Below the pieces are notes generated by a model. It was not told the DNA's origin, made no database searches, and saw only the letters and a list, made by a program, of their open reading frames with translations. A DNA stretch of 64,000 nt, from NCBI GenBank assembly GCA_021229015.1, contig CM037785.1, forward strand, positions 35,699,062 to 35,763,061, given 5' to 3'. Below are positions 8,701-16,557 of the stretch, one piece after another. This stretch comes from Solen grandis. Lineage: Eukaryota; Mollusca; Bivalvia; Adapedonta; Solenidae. The position numbers and the translations under genes are program-made. Within the stretch, counting starts at the first letter, position 1. Every line of letters begins with the position of its first letter.

Positions 8701-9273
8701 GGGGTCTGGGTCTCTGATGGGGTAGAGTCCATACACCACCGCGGTAACAGGATAGGCGTTCTGATAGAACACACTGTCAATCCCGTGGAGCGCACCCGGC
8801 TTGGTGTCCTGGGAAAGGTGGACGACTGCCTGTCCCTTCTTCCGTTCAGCCCTGACTGGGTCGAACTTGTCTTCGACTACCCAGTCTCCCTCATCTTTCT
8901 CCCTCAAGAACTTGAGCCTGAGCATGTATTCACCCTCTGGAAGGGCCGTGAGCAAAGCTGCTGCCCTCTCGTCAGTCATGCGGGCATCCAGAGCCATCCG
9001 ACCAGCCCCAGCATATATGCCATCAGCAATTTTGACGTCGCCAATGTCCAGCGGGTCTCCTGCTTCTACCCTCCACGTAGAGAAGACCGCAGTGGCGCCG
9101 TCGACTTCGAACTCGTCGATGGCGTCGTTTAAGATCTCTACCCATGGCTCATCTGTAGGGAGTCTTACTGGGGGAGGAACCTGGTCATCCAGGTCGATAA
9201 ACTGTTGACCCTCTGGGACTGGGTCGGACATTTCTGCAAGTATCTCTTCAATCAAGTCATCCATAGTGGCCAT
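5770..9273 (-). CDS. Fused family B DNA polymerase - SF1 helicase - HNH nuclease
   Basis: 1167 residues from an ATG in good context (AACATGG). Residues about 280-680 look like a PolB palm: motif A SIDMKACYPASF (D433), a possible motif B K556...S561, and motif C RVATDSIYI (D648). Cys pairs follow at 677-683 (CTTCHLC). An SF1 helicase occupies about 745-1065: Walker A GGGGSGKTT (751-759), Walker B VIIWDE (818-823), GDQGQPPP (850-857), TVHSSQGLT (1014-1022) and AYLAVSRVEY (1042-1051). The C-terminus (about 1095-1167) is an HNH module: CAAC (1114-1117), SVDRLDNSRGHTHDNV and CLECN (1153-1157). The N-terminal 270 residues are unassigned; no exonuclease motifs are obvious. It would replicate the element, with unwinding and a nicking or processing activity in one chain. 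Polymerase assignment rests on motifs A and C; helicase and HNH are firm. Confidence 0.88.
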   Translation of the reverse strand: MATMDDLIEEILAEMSDPVPEGQQFIDLDDQVPPPVRLPTDEPWVEILNDAIDEFEVDGATAVFSTWRVEAGDPLDIGDVKIADGIYAGAGRMALDARMTDERAAALLTALPEGEYMLRLKFLREKDEGDWVVEDKFDPVRAERKKGQAVVHLSQDTKPGALHGIDSVFYQNAYPVTAVVYGLYPIRDPDPANIAPMKDGDLNCVAQRVVEHFEGALRGQGLTPTRRQKIQEWERKVHERGATVDDVAKLETILKRAIVLRDIANEDIFNSGKYGRGGNGGHRSIELIVHNGHAWSKDLHFPQAREVHIYGGDVWQAIQEATHGDPVAVWLLGGSQDNRLSVDQFVLQDGRTYRTQEAHQRLQDVCRFLGDEDLADRAFRENHAASIKAKERNGWKPTPASFLDDIQKACVEHGHGGLWNSMDYDTREIVSIDMKACYPASFQGQGEARPYFQRFGHPSHRMARVAINGALPEDIGTGFAEVQEWEFAPKVHPVIPAWFGKHFTENGWAPTSLLAYLVESGLLNSLKVREAIIAFEKQTEVWLPEDRNQGRIIIGKFTQGSKADGKRLTRRLVTDPGELDFLVRDTRQSGTLVGAPQRCPLGHVLTYYDGTQPQYAHLRASMLAYAHINLLEMLRRFTPDEAVRVATDSIYIQKTALHKLQGVDAYAPYDQHPKGYCTTCHLCHDTPVLRTPMEVAPAQWRDKGEELYMPMEHAAYLPLPEYKKQEKDIAPSTAPRHDDPLSRYKLSYLNGGGGSGKTTRAIELFRSRHPLVFTPTHRLAKEMRTRDVKAQTYHSFFRWSGQTEWTQDRMGQKFIPRVIIWDEVCTVPRPILETFLDWLDQKGVQVVCCGDQGQPPPIAGEMPHDWLRQKADHYEEVEVDHRAKDTALRDLKRKIRLQPDKVQCREMRRALPRCLGWDRFVDAWKPGDLILTSRQKVRDRAQRLLLQKHKEHFPDVAVPLLYHPIDTRRQNIQVMVPGTLRTEELVLNDIVDVPIDVVETAIQTGDWRLGYSITVHSSQGLTIHSPQKVWIIDDYLQWSNLAYLAVSRVEYMHQLERVVCPPEEGSEVRQLTEQQLRKAIQRKLVAYKRQEGRMGFNLKVDHILQLKETQSNRCAACNIELLWAYAPKDTQQFSVDRLDNSRGHTHDNVRLTCLECNRKRGGAALTA

Positions 9274-9306
9274 GTTCTCAGATGGGTATATCTGTTACAC
9301 AGCCTG

Positions 9307-9665
9307 TCTCTAAATGGATGTTCGATATACAAGAAGTTCAGTCAATAAAAGATTTAGCTGCTTTTTGGCAGCTTTCTCCAAAGCCATATGCTGGTGTCGA
9401 ACTTTATCTCGACCACAACCCCTGCAGAGTTGTATTTCACTCTGAACCCCGTTTCCGCACCTTCTACAAGGCACTGGAATTTTGCTGCCTTTGCGTATTT
9501 TGGCCAAGTGAATCTTACAGTACTTTTGGCAACAGCTTTTCCCACAGACCACATTTTCCCCAACTTTCAACCAACAGCATAAGTTATGACCTTTCATGTT
9601 GCAACAAGGTCTTGGTATACCTACTGCAACATATATCTCTAAATGGATGTTCGGGATACAAGAAG
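9307..9665 (+). repeat. 30-bp direct repeat bracketing the Cys-rich gene
   Basis: TCTCTAAATGGATGTTCG followed by ATATACAAGAAG (9307-9336) or GGATACAAGAAG (9636-9665). The second copy is immediately followed by GCGGGCCGGCGAGGGT and an approximate extra piece of the TIR (about 9666-9702), so this subterminal zone has been rearranged. Confidence 0.75.
9310..9597 (-). CDS. Small Cys-rich, zinc-binding-like protein
   Basis: 95 residues from ATG 9597, 36 bases upstream of the polymerase fusion on the same strand. Cysteines occur at 7, 8, 18, 22, 23 and 27 with His30, then two CxxC pairs, CRRC (44-47) and CRGC (58-61), ten residues apart, as in a zinc ribbon. The tail is basic. Role unknown: nucleic-acid binding or transcription control is the usual guess. 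The base composition is more AT-rich than in the neighbouring genes, and the gene is bracketed by a 30-bp direct repeat (9307-9336 and 9636-9665), so it may have been acquired separately. Confidence 0.6.
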   Translation of the reverse strand: MKGHNLCCWLKVGENVVCGKSCCQKYCKIHLAKIRKGSKIPVPCRRCGNGVQSEIQLCRGCGRDKVRHQHMALEKAAKKQLNLLLTELLVYRTSI

Positions 9666-9757
9666 CGGGCCGGCGAGGGTGATGGGCCGTCCCTAAGGCT
9701 CTGGGCTGGGAACAGTGGCTGGGAGCCGCGGCGGGGCCAAATATTTTTTGAGATTCG

Positions 9758-9894
9758 CCCTCCCCCCTTGAGCCCGGGCCGGCGAGGGTTGTGGGCCGTC
9801 CCTAGGGCTCTGTACTAAATTGGGGTTTGAGTCGCGCGAAATGGTGCTGGGGGGCGCGGTGGGGCCTGGGTCGCCTACAAAAAAAAAGTCCATT
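9758..9894 (-). repeat. Right terminal inverted repeat of the virus-like element
   Basis: Reverse complement of 1-146 with few changes, ending in ...CTACAAAAAAAAAGTCCATT. The next bases (CACCCTCC) are shared in part by the adjacent repeat fragments, so the exact end could lie three bases further on. Confidence 0.85.
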
Positions 9895-9902
9895 CACCCT
9901 CC

Positions 9903-10056
9903 GGGTCGCCTACAAAAAAAAGTCCATTCACCCCCCCCCCCCCTGCTGTGGCGAGGGTTGTGGGTCGTCCCTCTGAGTAGCGCAAAATGGTGCTGGGGGG
10001 CGCGGTGGGGCCCAGGTCGGCCCGGGTCGCCTACAAAAAAAAGTCCATTCACCCCC
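9903..10056 (+). repeat. Stacked partial copies of the element's right end
   Basis: Two more right-end fragments follow the intact TIR: 9903-9932 (GGGTCGCCTAC, A run, GTCCATTCACC) and 9951-10056, an internally deleted TIR version that again ends GTCCATTCACCCCCC. Both are followed by C runs and CTGCTG. They look like remnants of further insertions or of recombination at the same site. Confidence 0.75.
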
Positions 10057-10074
10057 CTGCTGCTCATATGCACT

Positions 10075-10460
10075 GATAAGAGAAAATACACATTCCCCTA
10101 AACACATATACATACATATATTTCTGGATACAATGGAACTACACATTCTTCGCCCACCACATATGCTTACACATATGTACTAATGAAAGGAAATAAACAT
10201 TCCCTAAAAACCACATATGCTTACACATAATATGCATTAATGCAGGGAAATAAAAATTTCCTAAAAAAACACATATGCTTACACATAATATGCATTAATG
10301 CAGGGAAATAAACATTTCCTAAAACCCACATATGCTTACACATATGTATTAGTATAGACAGGGAAATAAACATTCCCTAAACACCACATATGCTTACACA
10401 TATATGTATTGGTACAGGGAAATAAACATTCCTTAAAATCCACATATGCTTACACATATA
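10075..10460 (+). repeat. Minisatellite, about 57-62 bp unit
   Basis: About six units containing CACATATGCTTACACATAT, a short variable part with ATTAATGCAGGG or a variant, and GAAATAAACATTCCCTAAA. Unit length varies slightly. No coding potential. Confidence 0.8.
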
Positions 10461-10560
10461 GCTGCTAGGCGCCAATGAAATTTCGATCGTTTATCTTTGT
10501 CAACAAAAGCTACAGATTTGTTAACACAATCATTAAGAGTCTGACATTACAAAAGACCAG

Positions 10561-10680
10561 CTTACGGTGGCATAAAGGTGACATGAATGATATTTTTTTA
10601 TGTTACGTGCGCACGCAGTAGCTATTACGTGCGCATGTAATAGTTATCACGTTCGCACGCAGTAGTTATCGCGTCCCACC
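10561..10680 (+). repeat. Palindrome-rich dispersed repeat, copy 1
   Basis: Begins TACGGTGGCATAAAGGTGACAT and continues into tandem near-palindromic units around ACGTGCGCACGC and AGTAGCTATTACGTGCGC. A reverse-oriented end of the same family is at 13250-13350, and a diverged piece at 11926-12105. Confidence 0.6.
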
Positions 10681-10774
10681 ACTTGGTTTTAATTCACTAC
10701 CATCACTCACATTCTTACATGGGGAGATATATCCCAAAGCAAAATACCTGCGGCATGTTTTTGCAGTTGTCTGT

Positions 10775-10895
10775 GTAACAAACACGGCCCGGCCCGGAAT
10801 CTGACCCGGTCCGCCGTCGTGATAGCCCAATATGCTCTAACCACTGAGCCAAAGAGTCGACTCCCTGACGCAATTGTCAGAGATCGTCACATAAC
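10775..10895 (-). repeat. tRNA-like SINE fragment, copy 1
   Basis: On the minus strand a tRNA-like A box region (TGGCTCAGTGGTTAGAGC) is followed by a damaged B box (GGGTCAGATTCCGG). It shares flanking TGTAACAAACACGGCCC and CTGACGCA...TTGTCAGAGA with the copy at 10995-11110, in the same orientation. Confidence 0.5.
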
Positions 10896-10994
10896 TTTCC
10901 CCTGCGAGAAGCTTCAACCCGAAACTTGGCCTGGGAAACACGTGGGTAAGGCAACTCCGGCCTGACAGTTGACATCCCACCGCTGCCACCAAGT

Positions 10995-11110
10995 GTAACA
11001 AACACGGCCCGACCCGGAATCGAACCCGTACGTCCGCCGGCGTGATAACCCAATGCTCTAAATGAGCCAAAGAGTCAACCCCCTGACGCAGTTGTCAGAG
11101 ATTGTATTTA
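10995..11110 (-). repeat. tRNA-like SINE fragment, copy 2
   Basis: On the minus strand the B box GGTTCGATTCC is perfect, but the A box region lost about five bases (GGCTCATTTAGAGC). This complements the state of copy 1. It is not a functional tRNA: the acceptor stem is not paired. Confidence 0.5.
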
Positions 11111-11882
11111 TACATGTAACGACGCATCGTCACACCTGTTTTTAAAGAATATGAACAGTTCAAATCCCATATGTTGTTTGGGTATCAAATTCACCTGGAT
11201 TTGAATTAGCATGATTATTTTATCAAGATGATAAGTAATTATCAAAATATTTCTGAAATGAATGTCTGGATATCAAAGTGAAACATCACCTGAGTTTGAA
11301 GCACTCAAACCCATCGTCAGCACTTTTTTTTCTCTTTAAGATCTTTATTTCTTTAACAAATCTATATTTAACTTCAAGACAATGTTAATGTCCATGAGAT
11401 AAAATATTTGAAATCAGTGTTTATGGCTGTAAGATTTAATTGAATATGGGTATATTTGATCTGTAAGTCTTAGAATAATTTCCTTTGAATTATTGAAGCT
11501 AAATTTTCACTTTGTATTCTCTCCTCGGTCATTCACATCATTTTAACTCACTTAATTAGAAGCAATGTTTATGGCTACAAGGCCTCAGCCAAATTTAATT
11601 ATATCTAAAATGCCAGTTCTACAGTTTCAGACTCTATCAATTTCATTTATCAAGCATAAGTGCAGTGAGGTCCAGTCGTAGGTTACCATTATATGACAAT
11701 GGGACTGAATTTTGTGGGTTGTCAAACACCATTTGGGCAAGAATCTGTCATTGCCTTACGCGGTTCAAGTAATGGCCAAATCCAAGAACCACTGGCAAAG
11801 AATCGGAGAACTTTTTTAATTAAAAAGATGTTTTAACTTATAAGCAATCTTTTTGGAACTTTGAACTTTGGTGGCGTAAAAT

Positions 11883-11884
<2 letters not shown>
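11111..11884. other. AT-rich intergenic DNA, nothing recognised
   Basis: No open frame of note, no tandem structure and no tRNA or splice-bounded coding segment was found. At 11885-11916 it runs into a TA dinucleotide tract. Confidence 0.6.

Positions 11885-11916
<32 letters not shown>
11885..11916. repeat. TA dinucleotide microsatellite
   Basis: About 16 uninterrupted TA units, followed directly by CGAGCGCGCGCATG, the start of a copy of the palindrome-rich repeat. Confidence 0.9.
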
Positions 11917-11919
<3 letters not shown>

Positions 11920-12110
11920 GCGCGCGCATGATAACCATTGTGTGCAAACTTGATAGCTTCTGGATGCACACGCAGTAGCTTATGAACATTGTAGCTACTG
12001 CGTGCACATGCGAAAGCTACTGCATGCGAACACAGTGGTTATTGCATGGGACGTGGTATAAAAATGATCATCCATGTCTCTTTGATGCCACTATTTTATA
12101 TTACTTTAAT
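11920..12110. repeat. Palindrome-rich dispersed repeat, copy 2 (diverged)
   Basis: Contains GCACACGCAGTAGCTTATG, CTACTGCGTGCACATGCG and CTACTGCATGCGAACACAG, then TGGTATAAAAATGATCATCCATGTC...TGATGCCAC, which corresponds to the end motif of the family seen at 10561 and 13320. Confidence 0.5.
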
Positions 12111-12533
12111 GGTGCAAGGTATACCAGGAAAAGGGAAAGGAAAAGAAAAGGGGACAATGATATACTTATGTTTGCTAACAACAGTGTAATAGTCACCGAT
12201 TTTATTTTATAACTTGATTGTAGGTTATGTAAAATCTAGTTTACAAAAGCTGCTATTTACTATTTTTCTTCTTAGAGCATTTGTGAAAAGTGCTTTAATA
12301 TGTATAGATGGGTAGTTTTTCATGCAGTTTGTTGCTTATGAAGATGTATCAACAAGCAAACTAAGACTGTAAACATTGTTTAATGTCTGTTGTATTAAAA
12401 TCTCATATAATTTTATTGTTCTGATTATCATTTCCTTTTCTAAATTTTATTAATAGCTTCATTTTACTAGTATTTACTTCATCAGATGTTAGTATTGTTT
12501 TAAATAATCCTACAACCTTTAACATCCCTAGTG

Positions 12534-12870
12534 ACATACAGAGCCGGTTCCAGGAGTTCGTGTTAGGGGGCGCATTTAAAAAAAAAAAAAATGTAGGCAG
12601 TAACAATGCAAACGGATATAAATTGCCGCTTTGCCAGGGCCGTGATAAGGGTGTAGTTTCGGTTGGACTAGGCATCTTGGGGAATTCCTGTGCCATTTTT
12701 TTAAAATTCAAAGCTGTAAAATAGTGCATTCCTGTGACGTTTTTTTTTTGTTTTTTTTTTCTTTTCTAGGGGGGGGGGGGGGGGGGGGTATGCCTACATT
12801 TATGTATGGTCGGGGAATTTTAGAGGGGGCGCGCGTCGGGTGCACCCCCCTTTAATCCGCCACTGACATA
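12534..12870. mobile_element. Non-autonomous DNA-transposon-like unit
   Basis: Starts CAGAGCCGGTTCC (12539) and ends CCGCCACTG (12865), imperfect inverted ends of the hAT style, flanked on both sides by ACATA (12534-12538 and 12866-12870). Inside are long homopolymers (A at about 12579, T and G runs at 12741-12788) and no coding sequence. A 5-bp duplication is short for hAT (8 bp), so the family is uncertain. Confidence 0.5.
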
Positions 12871-12910
12871 TACCACAGTACTTGGTACTTAACATACATA
12901 TAAGGTAATT

Positions 12911-13082
12911 ATAGGACTGGTTGGCCCGGTGTTAGTATGATGTGACTGGATGTGTTTCATATCACATGTCTTTATTAAGATCCTGCAATGTGACAGCACT
13001 TTATCTGTCTCATGTTGATGTAGTTTCCAAAAGACTGAAATACTGTCAGTGGGACGTTAAACCCAACAAACAAACAACAACT
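12911..13082 (-). repeat. SINE-like fragment with GTTTAACGTCCCACTG end
   Basis: The right edge, read on the minus strand, gives TTGTTTGTTGGGTTTAACGTCCCACTGACAG, a sequence that recurs in this window at 26460, 38090, 51470 and 56165. It is therefore a dispersed SINE family. Confidence 0.55.
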
Positions 13083-13239
13083 GTAGGTTAGTTTGATATA
13101 TCCCTTTTAATCAAAAATTTCAGTCAGATACAAATGTACTTTCATTTTGATTTCTAATTTCTTGTTAACATTTAAATTCACAGATTTCTATTTTCGATTT
13201 CCATCATGAAAAAATGGTTTCCATTCCTGATATTCTGTT

Positions 13240-13355
13240 TGGTTGACTATCACGTGCGAACGTGATAACTACTACGTGCACACGTAATAGCTACTACGTG
13301 CGCACGTAATATAAAATATATCTTCCATGTCACCTTTATGCCACCGTACCAACTG
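13240..13355 (-). repeat. Palindrome-rich dispersed repeat, copy 3
   Basis: Tandem CACGTGCGAACGTGATAACT and ACTACGTGCGCACGTAATA units followed by ATCTTCCATGTCACCTTTATGCCACCGTA. The final part is the reverse complement of the start of copy 1 at 10561, so the two copies are in opposite orientation. Confidence 0.6.
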
Positions 13356-13368
13356 GTCTCGACTTAAT

Positions 13369-14273
13369 AGTCCCCTACCGGTGTTCACACCGGAGCCCTC
13401 CGTCTGTCCGTCCGTCCGTCTGTCTGTCCGCTCAAATCTGGATCCCGCGATAACTTAATAACTAAGCAAGCTAACTTGATGAAACTTGATTTATGACAAG
13501 ATGCCAATGTGTAGATTATGCACGTCGTTTTATTTTTGTTCTTCGACTAAAATTGTAGTTGCTATGGTAACGGAAATAGTGAAAATATGGCAAAAATGGG
13601 ATTCCGCGATAACTTTATAACTAAGCAAGCTAACTTGATGAAACTTGGTATATGACTAGAGGGCAATGTGTCGATTATGCACGTTGTCTTATTTTTGTTC
13701 TTCAACTAAAATTGTGGTTGCTATGTTAATGGAAATAGTGAAAATATGGCAAAAATGGGATCCCACAATAACTTTATAACTAAGCAAGCTAACTTGATGA
13801 AACTTGGTATATGACTAAATTTTATGATATATATAGTCAGGGTGGTGATGCAGAGTGAAAGTTCTCATTTCTCATTAACAAGACTAAAGACTATCAACAC
13901 CCCAGTATATTACACGGACCATCACCTCATCTCTCTGCAGCTGAAACAGTAAAGTATGTGTGTGTGTAATTATGCTATGGTGTAATTATATGACTTATTA
14001 TAACTTTATTAAGATTGCTGAAAACTTGCTTTCAATAAATATCACTGAACATTTAGATTACTGTTGTCCTTTATTTATGAAATTACGGTTGCTATGGTAG
14101 CAGATACAAATCATTGATCTTTCAATAACTTATTTCAAGTCATTTGAGTCAAATTTAAGAAATTTTGTTGCATTACATTTCGTATGTCTGAAGATTATTT
14201 TGAAGACTTGTTCATCAATTCATAAATATATTATTGATTACCATATTGAGTCAAGGTGAGCCGGTAGGGGACT
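13369..14273. mobile_element. Non-autonomous inverted-repeat element with internal tandem repeat
   Basis: Bounded by perfect 13-bp inverted ends AGTCCCCTACCGG (13369-13381) and CCGGTAGGGGACT (14261-14273). Inside, a CCGTCTGTCCGTCCGTCC stretch leads into two and a third copies of an approximately 167-bp unit (about 13435-13820; key GATAACTTTATAACTAAGCA). No open frame encodes a transposase. Confidence 0.65.
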
Positions 14274-16557
14274 TCATGTGTTGCATACAACACCAGTTAC
14301 TTGTTAAACATGTTTTTGAAGAAGGTATTTGGTTTAGTATTCTGTGAAAAACATTCCCCTAAATTCCAACAGATTTTAAACGTTGATGTCAATCCCATTT
14401 CTAAAGCGAGACTCTTTTCTATATCAACCTTGGAGAAATGTGCATCCATCCCACCTGTATCTGAACATTCACATACTCTCGAATGTAGCAGGTTTTTTTT
14501 ATCTTATCATTAATACATGTATATCAACGTCTAGTGTCTGGGAAGTTAAGCTGTCGATTAGTAAGGTTAATCATATCAAAACATGTCCCAGAGACATTGA
14601 CCTTGCAAATAAAGATGAAACACGTTCACCCGAGAAGTGTTACCGACTGCCATGTTCCGTCCATGAGGAGCCGTGAAATTAAGACGCACAAAAGTGATGC
14701 GTAGTGTACTTTGACTGCTGACCCGGGGGGTTGTGACTCTGCTTGTGATAAAACTTTTCTATTACGTACCCATGGGTTATTCGGCAAATTGCTGATCCAA
14801 GCTAAGAACTTCCAGTAATGTATAAAAGTTGAGCTGATTTGTTTTACAAATTTCTGACATTAATAAAAAAAAATAGCATATCTAATTCGTAATAATTACA
14901 TGTGGTGTTTAGTTGAAGTGAGTTTTTGGAACACAAACAATGGGCGAACAAAACAGAACCTATACGTTCACCCACACAGGAACGTTAAGCAAACATATAA
15001 ATACTATATTTTCTAAACGTATAGATAGTGCTTTTACATTTAGTTACTCCCTCAAAGTAGTTTGTGTACAGTTTAGTGCATTGATCCAATTTAGAATTTA
15101 ACAATCGTGCATTATATATAATCAATTATTCTAATTGCACCAATTTAACTGCATGACGCACTATTCAATTACATTAATGTACCCTTCCTCGCAGACAGTC
15201 GTGCTCGTAGCCTATAGATAGATATAATATCAAATATTCAAACTTATTTATTTTACGACCGCTGAAAAACAAATACTTGAAATTTAAACCAATTCTTCTC
15301 TACATTTCCTGCTTTGAACCAGTACTTGGCGTCTAAGAAGGCCATGAAAAGCCTCCGCCCAAACAGGGTTCGAACCAACACTTTACGGATTCGAACTCAT
15401 GTGCCAAGGCACCCTATCGATAGAATATTGGCGAGACCTAGTTGCGCTCGTGCATATGTTGTAAAACTAATCACAAACTATTTCTTGCTCTCTCTTGCTA
15501 AATTCATTGACTAGATTTATAAGAATCGTGACTAATTAGATCATTTTGATGAATGTGTATGTATGCTTTCATTGAGAAGTGAGAGGAGTAAATTTTGAGA
15601 TATGTATGTGTGTGCAGATACATATTGAAATATACACATATATTATGATAAAATAAAGGGTAATTATTATGTAAATTCTTGACGGATATTGTTAAGTAGC
15701 ATGGTATTATAAAAAAAATAATAATAATAATTTATTTCCCAAAAGGTTAAACGCTGTGTTATATAGACTGCATATTTTGGGATAGATTGTAAGTTTTATT
15801 ATAGAAATCAAATCCGTATATTTATTACCAAAAGGAAGACTCTCTTAAGCAACCTTTTCCTTTTCGTATTCAGCCATATAAATATAGGATGTTAAAAGTC
15901 TCGATCATGGTTTTTGACCAGACTGTGAGAGCAGCTTTTTATAATTAGATAGTCTAATCAAAGTCGACATCCCATGTTCATAATTAGTCACGATGCCATT
16001 CATGTCTTCTCTTAAAAAATCAAAGTAGAATTGTAATAATGTCACATTATAATTTTTTTTTCTGTTAGTAAGGCTCATAACTGTTTTGTTATTAATATAT
16101 TTAGCTTTGTAAAATTCATGAGTGCGTTTACAAATGTCCCCATAGAGTCAAAGTCACCTTCTGTTTATATCAGAAAACATTAAGCCATTATAAGTTATAA
16201 GAAATGCGACGTGAAATGAGATGGGGAGACCAGTAGAAGCAGGACCACTTATCACCGTCCATCCTGCCGCCACTTACAGAGGTGATAAGCTGGTCCTCGG
16301 TCGAACTGACGACCGCAGTCTTGTTTACAGACTACTCGAGACCGCTGATAGTTCACCAGTCTTGATAACATACTGGGATAGGACGGATTCCATTGCCATG
16401 ACAACATCGATGTTTTGATGTAGAGATCCCTGTCATTACAGCCCGCAATAGTTTGTAACTGTCATGAATAACATGTGTTCACAAGGAGCTGACGTGCACG
16501 GCAACCGGTGGTTGAAATCGGATTTTGATTTTTAGTTTGACAAACAAGGCGATAATT
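14274..16557. other. Intergenic DNA upstream of the mucin-like gene
   Basis: Only short open frames without recognisable motifs. The stretch 16210-16500 is less AT-rich than its surroundings, contains an inverted repeat (16241-16256 with 16281-16297) and lies just before the proposed first exon, so it may hold promoter or 5' UTR sequence. A further short degenerate tRNA-like B box is near 15370. Nothing else is supported. Confidence 0.5.

Larger units (their letters stand above)
1..9894. mobile_element. Compact virus-like self-synthesising DNA element with TIRs
   Basis: The segment is bounded by inverted repeats (1-146 against 9758-9894) and is clearly richer in GC than the DNA to its right. 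It holds nine tightly packed open frames on both strands: an integrase, a polymerase/helicase/nuclease fusion, three candidate structural proteins, three membrane proteins and a Cys-rich protein. Integrase plus protein-primed-type PolB plus capsid-like genes recall Polintons/Mavericks and adintoviruses. The length (about 9.9 kb), the fused replication protein, and the lack of a visible packaging ATPase and protease differ from those. Most frames are uninterrupted, so the insertion is probably young. The left end coincides with the window edge, so the outermost bases and any target duplication are unseen. Family assignment is inference. Confidence 0.85.

Noticed and set aside
10775..11110. Functional tRNA genes
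   Set aside because: A and B boxes are each damaged in one copy and the acceptor stems do not pair; they fit SINE remnants.
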